A DNA stretch of 64,000 nt from Mesorhizobium wenxiniae. Its GTDB lineage: Bacteria > Pseudomonadota > Alphaproteobacteria > Rhizobiales > Rhizobiaceae. The position numbers and the translations under genes are program-made. Within the stretch, counting starts at the first letter, position 1. Each line of letters starts with the position of its first letter. The DNA lies in the NCBI RefSeq assembly GCF_002284535.1, contig NZ_NPKH01000023.1, positions 279,767-343,766 of the forward strand, given 5' to 3'. The notes below the pieces were generated by a model. That model searched no databases. It was not told where the DNA came from and saw only the letters and a program-made list of their open reading frames with translations. Shown here one piece after another: positions 30,325 through 38,729 of the stretch.

Positions 30325-31236
30325 CTACTGCTGGTCAGCCGCTGTATTTGCCCGACTGGAAATCCGGTCGGATGCAAGCACGATGAATGCCTTGACGAGG
30401 GGCGAAAGATGCCGGCTGCTCGGATATAGAACATGCAGCCCGCCGACCGGCGTCGTGTAGTCCCGGAGAACGCGGCTCAGCCGCCCCCCATTGATGAGGG
30501 GCTCGGCGATGCTGTGCGGCAATTGGGCGATGCCGAAGCCTGCGAGCGTGGCCGCAACGACCGCCTGCATTTCATTAGCGGCGAAGCGCCCGGCCACCGT
30601 GACCGTTTCCTGACCGTGTGGCCCGTCCAGCACCCAATGGGTGCCCGAGGTCGAAGGGCCTGCGATGACGCACTGGTGGTGTGCGAGATCCGCCAGGCAT
30701 TCCGGCATCCCGCGCCTTGCGAGATAGTCCGGGCTGGCGCAGAGCAGCCTGTGCGTGGAGCCGAGCTTGCGGGCGATCAGCGTCGAATCCTGAAGAACCC
30801 CGGTGCGGAAAGCGAGGTCTATGCCGTCCTCGACCAGGTTGAGCTTGTCGTCAGTCAGGCGAAGTTCGACTTTGGTCTTCGGATACATTGCCAGAAAGTC
30901 GACCACAGCAGCTGTGAGGAAATGACCCCCGAAGCCAACGGGCGCCGAGATGCGAATTGTGCCCGAAGGCTCCGCCCTCGCTTCCGCGAGGCGCAGATTT
31001 GCTTCCTCGATCGTCCGCAGGGCCTGGCTGCTCTGCTCGTAATAGAGACGCCCGGCATCCGTCACGTTGAGGCTGCGCGTCGTGCGCTGCAGCAGGCGAA
31101 CCCCAACCTCACGCTCGAGCGCGGCAACGCGTCGACTGACCGTCGTCTTGGGCATGGCAAGCAGCCGCGCAGCAGCGGTGAAGCTGCCAGCTTCGACGAC
31201 GCGAGCGAACACCACGATATCATTAAGATCGAGCAT
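30325..31236 (-). CDS. LysR family transcriptional regulator
   Basis: 303 aa from ATG 31236. The N-terminal winged HTH (MLDLNDIVVFARVVEAGSFTAAARLLAMPKTTVSRRVAALE) and the LysR substrate-binding domain (GTIRISAPVGFGGHFLTAAVVDFLAMYPKTKVELRLTDD) are complete. It is divergent from an NmrA-family gene 99 bp away, which is the probable target in the usual LysR layout. The inducer is unknown. It ends 9 bp after the convergent betB stop. Confidence 0.9.
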   Translation of the reverse strand: MLDLNDIVVFARVVEAGSFTAAARLLAMPKTTVSRRVAALEREVGVRLLQRTTRSLNVTDAGRLYYEQSSQALRTIEEANLRLAEARAEPSGTIRISAPVGFGGHFLTAAVVDFLAMYPKTKVELRLTDDKLNLVEDGIDLAFRTGVLQDSTLIARKLGSTHRLLCASPDYLARRGMPECLADLAHHQCVIAGPSTSGTHWVLDGPHGQETVTVAGRFAANEMQAVVAATLAGFGIAQLPHSIAEPLINGGRLSRVLRDYTTPVGGLHVLYPSSRHLSPLVKAFIVLASDRISSRANTAADQQ

Positions 31237-31263
31237 TGTATCCTTGCATGGCACAAAGTTTTC

Positions 31264-31278
31264 CAATTGTAGGCAATT
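31264..31278. promoter_or_regulatory. Inverted repeat in the LysR/NmrA divergent promoter
   Basis: AATTG-TAGG-CAATT is a perfect 5-bp inverted repeat in the 99-bp spacer, a candidate LysR recognition site by position. The match is short, so confidence is limited. Confidence 0.4.
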
Positions 31279-31335
31279 ATGCATCAATGTGACAAACCCT
31301 AATTTTGCTCCATCGGAAAAAGAAGGAGCAAACAC

Positions 31336-32232
31336 ATGACCACCAAACGAAGCGTTCTGGTGACCGGTGCCACAGGCCAGCAAGGCGGCGCAGTTGCGCG
31401 TGCCTTGCTGTCGAGTGGGCACCGCGTCAAGGCACTAACGCGCAGGCCGGACAGCGATGCTGCGCGGCAATTGGCGTCGGCAGGCGTCGAGATCGTGGCC
31501 AGCGATCTTGGCGATACAGCCTCCGTTGTGAAGGCAGCAAAAGACGTCGATACCATGTTCCTGATGGGCAACAGCTACGAGGCTGGCATAGCACAGGAAA
31601 CCCGCCAGGGGATCCTTGCCGCCGACGCGGCGAAGGCTGCCGGCGTCGGGCATTTGATCTATTCATCCGTTGCCGACGCCGACAAGAACACCGGTATTCC
31701 GCATTTCGAGAGCAAATATCTTGTCGAGCAACATGTCGCCGGGCTCGGCATCCCCTACACGATCAGCGCGCCGGTCGCCTTCATGGAGAATATCGTCGCG
31801 CCGTGGTCGATCGGCGCGCTCATCCAAGGCACGCATGCCTTTGCGATGCCTGCCAAACGTGTCCTCCAGCTGGTCGCACTTGCCGATATCGGAGCCTTCG
31901 TTGCCGCCCTGGTCGAGCGGCGCGAGCGCGTGTTCGGCAAGCGCTTCGATTTGGCCGGGAGCGAATTGTCCGGCGAAGACCAGGCCAAAATCCTTTCGCA
32001 GTCCATCGGCCGCCCGATCAACTATCAGGCAATTCCAATCGCGGTGGCCCGCCAACAAAGCGAAGATACGGCGCTGATGTTCGAGTGGTTCGACCGCGTC
32101 GGCTATGACGTCGATATCGCGGCTTTACACCGAGATTTCCCGGAGGTCCGCTGGCACAGTTTTGCCGACTGGGCGCGGGAGTTCGACTGGCGTGCCGTTG
32201 AGCGGGCTTATGTAGAGATCATCGGCCGATGA
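31336..32232 (+). CDS. NmrA-family NAD(P)-binding protein
   Basis: 298 aa. The Rossmann motif is VLVTGATGQQGGAVARALL (residues about 6-24) and a conserved Arg follows in KALTRRPDS, which suggests NADP preference. The family (NmrA/HSCARG-like atypical SDR) lacks the usual Tyr-Lys dyad and ranges from redox sensors to quinone oxidoreductases. The divergent LysR gene suggests inducible expression. AAGAAGGAG is a strong ribosome binding site just upstream. Confidence 0.85.
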   Translation: MTTKRSVLVTGATGQQGGAVARALLSSGHRVKALTRRPDSDAARQLASAGVEIVASDLGDTASVVKAAKDVDTMFLMGNSYEAGIAQETRQGILAADAAKAAGVGHLIYSSVADADKNTGIPHFESKYLVEQHVAGLGIPYTISAPVAFMENIVAPWSIGALIQGTHAFAMPAKRVLQLVALADIGAFVAALVERRERVFGKRFDLAGSELSGEDQAKILSQSIGRPINYQAIPIAVARQQSEDTALMFEWFDRVGYDVDIAALHRDFPEVRWHSFADWAREFDWRAVERAYVEIIGR

Positions 32233-32317
32233 AAACCTGGGGGAGCGGACCAGCTGCAACCGGAAACCCGTGATCCGCTTCCCCATCGTGGCCTTTCTCG
32301 CGCCGCGATGAAAGAAC

Positions 32318-33838
32318 CTAGAACGTCTGGTTGTAGGCGCCGACCTCAGGGCTGCGGCGCAGCACCGCATCGACGCCTTCGAACATCTGCCGGCGCCGCT
32401 CGGACGACACCGGGCTCTCTACCACCACGACCAGCTCTGGCTTGTTCGACGACGCCCGCACCAGGCCCCAGGTGCCGTCCTCGGCAACGACGCGAACGCC
32501 ATTGACGGTGATCAGATCGGCGATCTTCTGGCCGGCGAAGACAGTGCCATCCTGCTTCATTGCCTGAAAGTCGGAAACGACTCGCTCGACCACGCCGTAT
32601 TTCAGCTCGTCGGCGCAGTGCGGCGACATGGTCGGCGTGCCGAAGGTCAGCGGCAGGGCGCGATAGAGATCGGCCATGCTGCTGGTCGGGCTGCGATCCA
32701 GCATCTGGCAGATGGCGATAGCCGTGATGAGACCATCGTCATAGCCGCGCCCGATCGGCGGATTGAAGAAGAAATGACCGGATTTCTCGAACCCGGCGAT
32801 GGCGCCGAGCTCGGCCACGCGCCGTTTTATGTAGGAGTGGCCGGTCTTCCAATAGTCGGTGACGGCGCCATCGGCACGCAGGGCGGCGTCGGTGTTGAAC
32901 AATCCGGTCGACTTGACGTCGACGACGAAGGTCGAGCCGGGATGCAGTCGCGCGATGTCGCGGGCGAGCATGACGCCGACCTTGTCGGCGAAGATCTCGT
33001 TGCCTTCATTGTCGACCACGCCGCAGCGGTCGCCATCGCCGTCGAAGCCAAGCCCGACGTCGGCTCCCGTTTCCAGCACCTTGTCGCGGATGGCGTGCAG
33101 CATCTTCATGTCTTCGGGATTTGGATTATAGTTCGGAAACGTATGATCGAGCTCGATATCGAGCGGAATCACCTCGCAGCCGATCCGTTCCAGCGCTTCC
33201 GGTGCAAAGGCGCCGGCGGTGCCGTTGCCGCAGGCGGCGACCACCTTGAGCTTTCTTGCTATGCGCTTGTCCCGGGTCAGGTCGTCCAGATAGGTTTTGC
33301 GGAAATCCGCAACGAAGTCATAGCAGCCGCCGCCGACAAGGTCGAAGTCGCCGGCAAGGACGATCGTCTTCAATGCGCTCATTTCCTCCGGACCGAAGGT
33401 CAAGGGGCGCGCCGCCCCCATCTTGACGCCGCTCCAGCCGTTTTCGTTGTGAGAAGCGGTGATCATGGCCACGGACGGCGTATCGAGCGCGAACTGGGCG
33501 AAATAGGCCATCGGCGACAGCGCCAGCCCGATATCCTTAACTCGCGCGCCGGCGGCCATCAGCCCGGAAACCAGCGCCAGCTTGATCGCAAGCGAATAGG
33601 AGCGGAAATCATGACCGGTCACGATGTCCGGGCCGGCGCCCAGGCGCCGGATCAGCGTGCCGAGCCCCATGCCCAGCGCCTGGACACCGATCAGGTTAAG
33701 CTCAGGCGGCTCCGCAGAGCCAGGATGGCCGAACCACCAGCGCGCATCATACTCACGAAAGCCGGACGCCTTGATCAGCGCCGAGGTTTCAAACTCGAAG
33801 GTGTTGGGACGGGCTTCGCTAACGATCTTCAGGGGCAA
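32318..33838 (-). CDS. Phosphomannomutase/phosphoglucomutase
   Basis: 506 aa, alpha-D-phosphohexomutase superfamily. The phosphoserine loop is MITASHNENGWSGVKMG, the Mg-binding loop is GFDGDGDRCGVVDNEG, and the sugar-specificity loop is GFEKSGHFFFNPP (GEKSG-like). RASSNKPELVVVVES is the C-terminal phosphate-binding segment. It interconverts hexose 1- and 6-phosphates to supply nucleotide sugars for surface polysaccharide. It lies about 160 bp from the first tRNA-Pro repeat, just outside the polysaccharide islet. Confidence 0.9.
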   Translation of the reverse strand: MPLKIVSEARPNTFEFETSALIKASGFREYDARWWFGHPGSAEPPELNLIGVQALGMGLGTLIRRLGAGPDIVTGHDFRSYSLAIKLALVSGLMAAGARVKDIGLALSPMAYFAQFALDTPSVAMITASHNENGWSGVKMGAARPLTFGPEEMSALKTIVLAGDFDLVGGGCYDFVADFRKTYLDDLTRDKRIARKLKVVAACGNGTAGAFAPEALERIGCEVIPLDIELDHTFPNYNPNPEDMKMLHAIRDKVLETGADVGLGFDGDGDRCGVVDNEGNEIFADKVGVMLARDIARLHPGSTFVVDVKSTGLFNTDAALRADGAVTDYWKTGHSYIKRRVAELGAIAGFEKSGHFFFNPPIGRGYDDGLITAIAICQMLDRSPTSSMADLYRALPLTFGTPTMSPHCADELKYGVVERVVSDFQAMKQDGTVFAGQKIADLITVNGVRVVAEDGTWGLVRASSNKPELVVVVESPVSSERRRQMFEGVDAVLRRSPEVGAYNQTF

Positions 33839-34000
33839 GACAGCAACTCCAAGCGGCTGGAATCAGGGTGTTTCGAGGCGGGTGGCCGATACCTATTACA
33901 CGAGCCTTTATGCAGTGTTTATCGCGCAGGAAACTGAAACCTGTATGACCTTAAGGCGAAAGCGGAAGAAATGCGACAGAAGCGCCGCCATTGGCGCTTG

Positions 34001-34121
34001 CAGGAACGAAGTGCCACGGCTATAAGCCCGCGGTCTGGTCACGGAGTGTAGCGCAGCCTGGTAGCGCACATCGTTCGGGACGATGGGGTCGCAGGTTCAA
34101 ATCCTGCCACTCCGACCAGAA
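34001..34121 (+). repeat. 121-bp direct repeat, left copy (contains tRNA-Pro)
   Basis: It matches 39905-40025 at 117 of 121 positions, counted by eye. It covers 41 bp of upstream flank (from CAGGAACGAAGTG), the whole tRNA and the first bases downstream. With the right copy it brackets a 5.8-kb polysaccharide gene islet. Confidence 0.9.
34042..34118 (+). tRNA. tRNA-Pro (anticodon CGG)
   Basis: 77 nt including an encoded ACCA end. Acceptor stem CGGAGTG / CACTCCG; anticodon stem CATCG / CGATG with loop TTCGGGA, so the anticodon is CGG; T stem GCAGG / CCTGC with TTCAAAT. The CGG start of the acceptor stem is typical of bacterial tRNA-Pro. A second copy is at 39946. Confidence 0.95.
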
Positions 34122-34161
34122 GCTCCTCTCCTCTCCCATCAAGTTGGCCTGCCCGGGGTGA

Positions 34162-34986
34162 TCATGTATCCCGGCGAACAGCGGTTTTGCCGAAGAACTC
34201 GCGTTTCGCGGCCTCACCGACCAGCCGCAGCCGTGAGGCATTGCGAAGCAGTCGCCTGGGTCGTTTGAGCGCGCCCCAGTTCAGGAAATACTTGGCCATG
34301 ATACCGGGCGTCCTGCTGTGCGAGCCGGCATGGGCGACGCGATAGACGGCGCCGCGAAACGGCAGCGTCGCCAGAGGCGTACCGCGCTCGGCCAGAATGT
34401 CTGCTATCCGGATATGACTGCCGAGCATCGACTTCATCCAGTCGGGAGAGGCATCCCCGTAACGGTCGGGCAGACCATAGAGGTCCGAGCGGATTATCAA
34501 TGACGTCCCGCAAAGATGGTTAAAGTCGTCATAGCCGAGCAGGAGCTTGCCGCCGTCGTCCCAGACATAGCCGCGGTCGATGGTCCATCCGTTTGCGTTT
34601 CGGTTCTCCGACACGTGCTGGACAAGGCGGGCGCTCACGAAATCGTCGTCGTCGACGATCATGAAGAAGCGGCTGTCGCGTGCCCGCAGCATGCCCTTCA
34701 GCACGCGGCGGCCCTTGTCGACGCGGAAGGCGTCGTAGAAGTCCTCCTTGCTCGCCCCACCGCGCTCATGCGCATCGTTTGGCGGAAAGGTCACGCGTTC
34801 GACACTGAAGCGCTCGGGGAGATTTGGCAGATCGGCGCCCTCGTTTGCGACGATGATGCCCCGCCAGTCGTCGTTGGTCTGGCTCGATATCGAGCGAACC
34901 GTCTGGGCGAGATTCGCCTTGAGCCTGCTCCAGTCGCGCGCATTGTCCTGGTGGCGCACGGGAATGATGAAGGTGACGAGTGTCAT
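34162..34986 (-). CDS. Glycosyltransferase family 2-like (GT-A) protein
   Basis: 274 aa. It starts with the GT-A nucleotide-binding strand TLVTFIIPVRHQ and has the metal-binding acidic motif FMIVDDDDFVS; a Trp/Asp-rich acceptor region (RGYVWDDGGKLLLGYDDFNHLCG) follows. It is cytosolic and probably membrane-associated through its basic C-terminus. Neighbours (pyruvyltransferases, flippase, second glycosyltransferase) indicate assembly of a surface polysaccharide. The sugar and linkage cannot be deduced. Confidence 0.8.
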   Translation of the reverse strand: MTLVTFIIPVRHQDNARDWSRLKANLAQTVRSISSQTNDDWRGIIVANEGADLPNLPERFSVERVTFPPNDAHERGGASKEDFYDAFRVDKGRRVLKGMLRARDSRFFMIVDDDDFVSARLVQHVSENRNANGWTIDRGYVWDDGGKLLLGYDDFNHLCGTSLIIRSDLYGLPDRYGDASPDWMKSMLGSHIRIADILAERGTPLATLPFRGAVYRVAHAGSHSRTPGIMAKYFLNWGALKRPRRLLRNASRLRLVGEAAKREFFGKTAVRRDT

Positions 34987-35021
34987 CTCAACCTCAGCAA
35001 ATGTCTTCTGCGTGCCAAAGA

Positions 35022-36089
35022 TCAGGCGGCGACAGCGGCTGCCTGCCGCGCCCAGCCGATCCCGTCGTCGAGCGAGGTCGCCTTGTAGGAAAGGTCGGAT
35101 CCCCCCGAGAATGCCGCCATGAACCGCCGTATCTTGCCGTAGCTGTTGTCGAGGACCGCATGCGGCCGACCGATCAGCAGCGAGCAGATATGGACGTGCA
35201 GGCGATCGGTGACGATCGCACGCCCGCGCGAAATCTGCCGGATGCCTCGCCGGAAGCGATTGTGCGCGGCCGCGTCCAGCTTGCGCAGCCGCACCTCTGC
35301 CGGCTTGAGCGCCAGCAGCGCGGAGGCAGCACCAATCGCCTTGGCGACGCGCACCTGCCGCGCAGATTCGGTGATCCAGTCCTCCATCGGAATGTCGGGA
35401 TAGGCCGAGCGATCCACGTCACCTGCCTTCTCGAGGTCCGCCCTCAACATCGCCAGCACCGGAAACTCGGATGCTTCCGGTTCGAGCGCGCCGATGCAGA
35501 ATGCCATATCGGGGCAAAGCCGCACCTCGCAATCGAAGTGCTTCTCCGCGAACGCCTTCGATTCCTCGTCGCGCACCAGGAGAACAAAGTTCTTGTGCCT
35601 GCCGATGATGCGCGCGCTCCTTTCGCGGCGCTCCTGCGACTTGTAGTGAATCGATTGCGGAAACTGGATGATCCGGCGGTTGGGGAATTGCTCGAGCACG
35701 CGCTCGCGGAAATCCTGATGCGTGATCCAGAGGTCGCCGAAATTGCCGCCGCCATGGATGAAGATCGGTCCAGTCGGGACGGCCCGTTCGAGATCCTCCG
35801 CCGAGAAATCGCGCATGCGCGAGACATAGGCCGGCCGCTTGCCGTAGCGATCTTTCAGGTAGGCCATCTCGCCGAGCCAGATGGCTGAGTCGCCGCAATT
35901 GCGGATATCCGGAAAGTCGAGGATCGCCAGCGGCTCGTCCGCCCGGACATAGTCCTTCAGGCAGTCATGGATCATGTCCTGCAACCTGGCGATCAGAACC
36001 GGAGGCGTTTCCAATGGCATTCCTCTTCCTCCATCTGGCCGGCCGTCCGGCTCGTGTTGCAGCAAATCCGACGTGCTAGCTTCAGCCAT
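35022..36089 (-). CDS. Polysaccharide pyruvyl transferase family protein
   Basis: 355 aa. PS_pyruv_trans domain: FPDIRNCGDSAIWLGEMAYLK at the front, FIHGGGNFGDLW, RIIQFPQSIHYKS, and the C-terminal IVTDRLHVHICSLLIGRPHAVLDNSYGKI with the conserved D-R-L-H. These enzymes transfer pyruvate from phosphoenolpyruvate as a ketal onto sugars of exopolysaccharide (PssM/ExoV-like). It begins within the last codons of the flippase gene (8-bp overlap), so the two are translationally coupled. Domain order and length are normal. Confidence 0.88.
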   Translation of the reverse strand: MAEASTSDLLQHEPDGRPDGGRGMPLETPPVLIARLQDMIHDCLKDYVRADEPLAILDFPDIRNCGDSAIWLGEMAYLKDRYGKRPAYVSRMRDFSAEDLERAVPTGPIFIHGGGNFGDLWITHQDFRERVLEQFPNRRIIQFPQSIHYKSQERRERSARIIGRHKNFVLLVRDEESKAFAEKHFDCEVRLCPDMAFCIGALEPEASEFPVLAMLRADLEKAGDVDRSAYPDIPMEDWITESARQVRVAKAIGAASALLALKPAEVRLRKLDAAAHNRFRRGIRQISRGRAIVTDRLHVHICSLLIGRPHAVLDNSYGKIRRFMAAFSGGSDLSYKATSLDDGIGWARQAAAVAA

Positions 36090-37566
36090 GGCGAACCTTC
36101 GACAGTATCTTGCCCAAGATGTTCAGGATTTCCCGCTCGGGGCCGTCGGGCCGCTTCATCAACAGCCATAACCCGAAGCTCAACCCGCAATAGAGGACCG
36201 CGCCCAACGGAACGAGGATCGCCAGCTGCCAGGCGAGCCCCACGCTGTCGTTCGCCGCGGGCAGCCAGGTCGAGGCGAACAACACGCCCGCGGCCATGAT
36301 CGCGATGCTTGCGAGCGCACGCCCGTTGGCCGCCAGCTGCTCCAGCACCGTGACGCCGATGAAGTGCTTGACCAGCACCATGTTGACCAGCGCTCCGAGC
36401 AGTCCGGTGAACACTCGGCTGTAGATGACACCTTCGAGCCCGTAGAGCATGAGGGCACCGAAGATGATCGGTACGCGGACGAACAGCATCTGCGTGTCCC
36501 GGATGAACAGAAGCCTCGTCTTGCCCTTCGCCATGCCGAGCGGCTGCGCCAGCGAGCCCAGCGTCTGCAGGGCGTACACCGAGGCGAGCGACTGGATGAT
36601 GAAGATTGCCGGCGCCCATTTTTCACCCAGCGTCAGCCTGACCAGGGGATCGGCGATCACCGCAACGCCGATGCCGGCAGGAAGCGCGATCGCGGCGACA
36701 AGTGCCTGGACGCGCTGATAGGCGGCGGCGAGGCGGCCTGGGTCGTCGCGAATTGTGGCGAAGCTCGGGTAGATCGTCTGGGTGAGCGGCGCCGTCGCCT
36801 CGCGTGTCGGCAGGCGGGCGAGATTGCTGCCGAAGGTGTAGTAGCCAAGCTGCGCATTGCCGAGCACCTTGCCGATCAGCAGGTGGTCGAAGCGCCAGTT
36901 GAGCGTGTTGACGATCTGGCCGGCCGTCAACCAGGCCGAGAAAGAGAAGAACTCCCGCATGTGCTTGAAGACGATCCTCGGGCGGAACGGCACCACCAGA
37001 TAGGAGGTGACGAGATAGGTCGCCTGGCTCACGAGGGTACCCACCACGAGGGCCCAGTAGCTGTGGAAGATCATCGCGATGGCCACCGCCACGACGACCC
37101 CGACGAACTTCTGCGAAACGCTCAGCACGAATTCCTGCCAGAAGATCAGCTTGCGCTGCAGCATGATCAGCCGCGGATTCGTCATGCTGCCGAGCAGCAC
37201 GCTGAAGCCCAGCGCAACCATGACGCCGAACAGGCGCGGGTCTTCATAGACCACCGATGCCGGCCAGGCACAGGCCGCGAAGAAAAGGCACAGTATCAGT
37301 CCGCGCGTGGCATTGAGGGTCCAGGCAGCGCTGAAATGCGATTCGGTGGGCGCCTCATGTCGGATGAGCGCCTGGGTGAGCGAGAGTTCGGTGACTGTGG
37401 TGACGATCAGGAGCATCGTCGTCGCCAATGCAACGAGGCCGAAATCGGCAGGCGAGAGGTACCACGCCAGCACGAAGGTGCTAAGCGTCGCCAGTCCGTT
37501 CACGATCGCTCGCGACAGGCTGAGCCACATGCTTCCCTTGATGAGCCGCCCGGTGATACTGCTCAT
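36082..37566 (-). CDS. Wzx-like oligosaccharide flippase (MOP superfamily)
   Basis: 494 aa from ATG 37566; an extension to 37617 is possible but unconserved. It has about 12-14 membrane helices and the front block GSMWLSLSRAIVNGLATLSTFVLAWYLSPADFGLVALATT, typical of the polysaccharide transporter PST/Wzx group. It would move lipid-linked oligosaccharide repeat units across the inner membrane. It is the first gene of a three-gene minus-strand run with the pyruvyltransferase and the glycosyltransferase. A palindrome AGCGCCA-TT-TGGCGCT (37592-37607) lies 26 bp upstream of the start. Confidence 0.9.
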   Translation of the reverse strand: MSSITGRLIKGSMWLSLSRAIVNGLATLSTFVLAWYLSPADFGLVALATTMLLIVTTVTELSLTQALIRHEAPTESHFSAAWTLNATRGLILCLFFAACAWPASVVYEDPRLFGVMVALGFSVLLGSMTNPRLIMLQRKLIFWQEFVLSVSQKFVGVVVAVAIAMIFHSYWALVVGTLVSQATYLVTSYLVVPFRPRIVFKHMREFFSFSAWLTAGQIVNTLNWRFDHLLIGKVLGNAQLGYYTFGSNLARLPTREATAPLTQTIYPSFATIRDDPGRLAAAYQRVQALVAAIALPAGIGVAVIADPLVRLTLGEKWAPAIFIIQSLASVYALQTLGSLAQPLGMAKGKTRLLFIRDTQMLFVRVPIIFGALMLYGLEGVIYSRVFTGLLGALVNMVLVKHFIGVTVLEQLAANGRALASIAIMAAGVLFASTWLPAANDSVGLAWQLAILVPLGAVLYCGLSFGLWLLMKRPDGPEREILNILGKILSKVRHG

Positions 37567-37672
37567 GCTGCAGGCGATTCCCGATACTCTCAGCGCCATT
37601 TGGCGCTCTTGTTGCACCCCGAGCCGCAGCGCTTATACCGCGAACGAAGACGGGTAACGAGAACAAAGATCA

Positions 37673-37765
37673 GCGCCCATTTGCCGCACCGCACAATTAC
37701 CGTGGAGAGCCGGCGCGGAGCGGATTTTCACATTTGCGGTGGCGCCGATTTGCCGCACTGCACAA
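37673..37765. promoter_or_regulatory. Two direct repeats in the divergent polysaccharide promoter region
   Basis: GCGCC(C/G)ATTTGCCGCAC(C/T)GCACAA occurs at 37673-37696 and 37742-37765: 24-bp direct repeats with two mismatches, starts 69 bp apart. They lie between the flippase gene and the divergent pyruvyltransferase gene. A regulator binding site is inferred; the factor is unknown. Confidence 0.55.
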
Positions 37766-37862
37766 CGGCTCGCGTTGGTCGAGAATGAGGCAACACCCGC
37801 GGTCGAATGTGCTACACCGCTTCCGGTGGCGGGTCTGGCAGAGAGCAAGCCCGAGGGAAGAG

Positions 37863-38729
37863 GTGTTCGTTTTGCTGGAAGAGGCCGCCGTGGCTCAAGG
37901 TGTGAGGAAAATTGTCCGCAAGGTGCGCGGTCTTGCTCGACGGGACAGAGGCTACGTGCCCCCTCCCCCGTTCCAGCCGAACACGATCGAGCTGTTCTAC
38001 TGGAAGTCGCCCCTCGGCGTGAACTTCGGCGACTATCTCTCCTCGGTGATTGTCAACAAGATGGCGGCCGACGCCGGCTGCTTCCTGGACGAGGAACGTC
38101 CGAGGCCGGTGAGGCTCCTGGGCATAGGCTCGATCCTGCATTTCGCGCGCAACGGCGACGTCGTCTGGGGTTCCGGCATCAACGGCAAGATCCGAGACGA
38201 ACGGCACGTGTTCAGCTCGCTCGACGTGCGCGCCGTCCGTGGTCCCCTCACCCGCGATTTTCTCATGCGGCGTGGCATTGACGTGCCCGAGGTGTTCGGC
38301 GACCCCGGGATCCTCGTTGCCGATCTTCTGGGTTCCCGTTTTCCGAAACCTGCCGAGCGCAAGACGCCGGTCGCGTTCGTCCCCAACTTGCACGACCTGC
38401 CGAAGATGGAGGGATGGGAAAACGTCGTCTCTCCACTCGACCATTGGGCGAGCGTGGTACGGCGCATTTCGGAAGCGAGCCATGTCATCTCGAGCTCGCT
38501 CCACGGGCTGGTTATTGCCGACGCGTTCGGCATCCCCTGTACGTATCTGCGCCTGTCGGAAGAAGAAAACACACTGAAATATGAGGACTATGTCCTCGGC
38601 GTCGGCCGCGCGCGACTGGACATCACGCGATCGCGCGAGGAAGCCGTCCGCGCGAGCCCGATGGGCACGGCCCGGCCAGATCTCGCGAGGCTGAAGGCGA
38701 GCTTCCCCTACGATCTCTGGGATTGCTGA
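37863..38729 (+). CDS. Second polysaccharide pyruvyl transferase family protein (ExoV-like)
   Basis: About 288 aa from GTG 37863 (GAGGG five bases upstream). GTG 37890 and a longer ATG start at 37734 are also in frame; the last would run through an operator-like repeat. Pyruvyltransferase features are FYWKSPLGVNFGDYLSSVIV, LLGIGSILHFARNGDVVWGSGINGK, VRAVRGPLTRDFLMRRG, FGDPGILV and SHVISSSLHGLVIADAFGIPC. This arrangement resembles ExoV of succinoglycan synthesis. It is divergent from the other islet genes, and its 3' end overlaps the convergent glycosyltransferase gene by 22 bp. Confidence 0.83.
   Translation: MFVLLEEAAVAQGVRKIVRKVRGLARRDRGYVPPPPFQPNTIELFYWKSPLGVNFGDYLSSVIVNKMAADAGCFLDEERPRPVRLLGIGSILHFARNGDVVWGSGINGKIRDERHVFSSLDVRAVRGPLTRDFLMRRGIDVPEVFGDPGILVADLLGSRFPKPAERKTPVAFVPNLHDLPKMEGWENVVSPLDHWASVVRRISEASHVISSSLHGLVIADAFGIPCTYLRLSEEENTLKYEDYVLGVGRARLDITRSREEAVRASPMGTARPDLARLKASFPYDLWDC

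Noticed and set aside
36364..37788. 474-codon open frame opposite the flippase gene
   Set aside because: Long antisense frames are common opposite GC-rich membrane protein genes. Its product is rich in His/Arg/Glu with no domain, while the minus strand encodes a clear Wzx-like protein.
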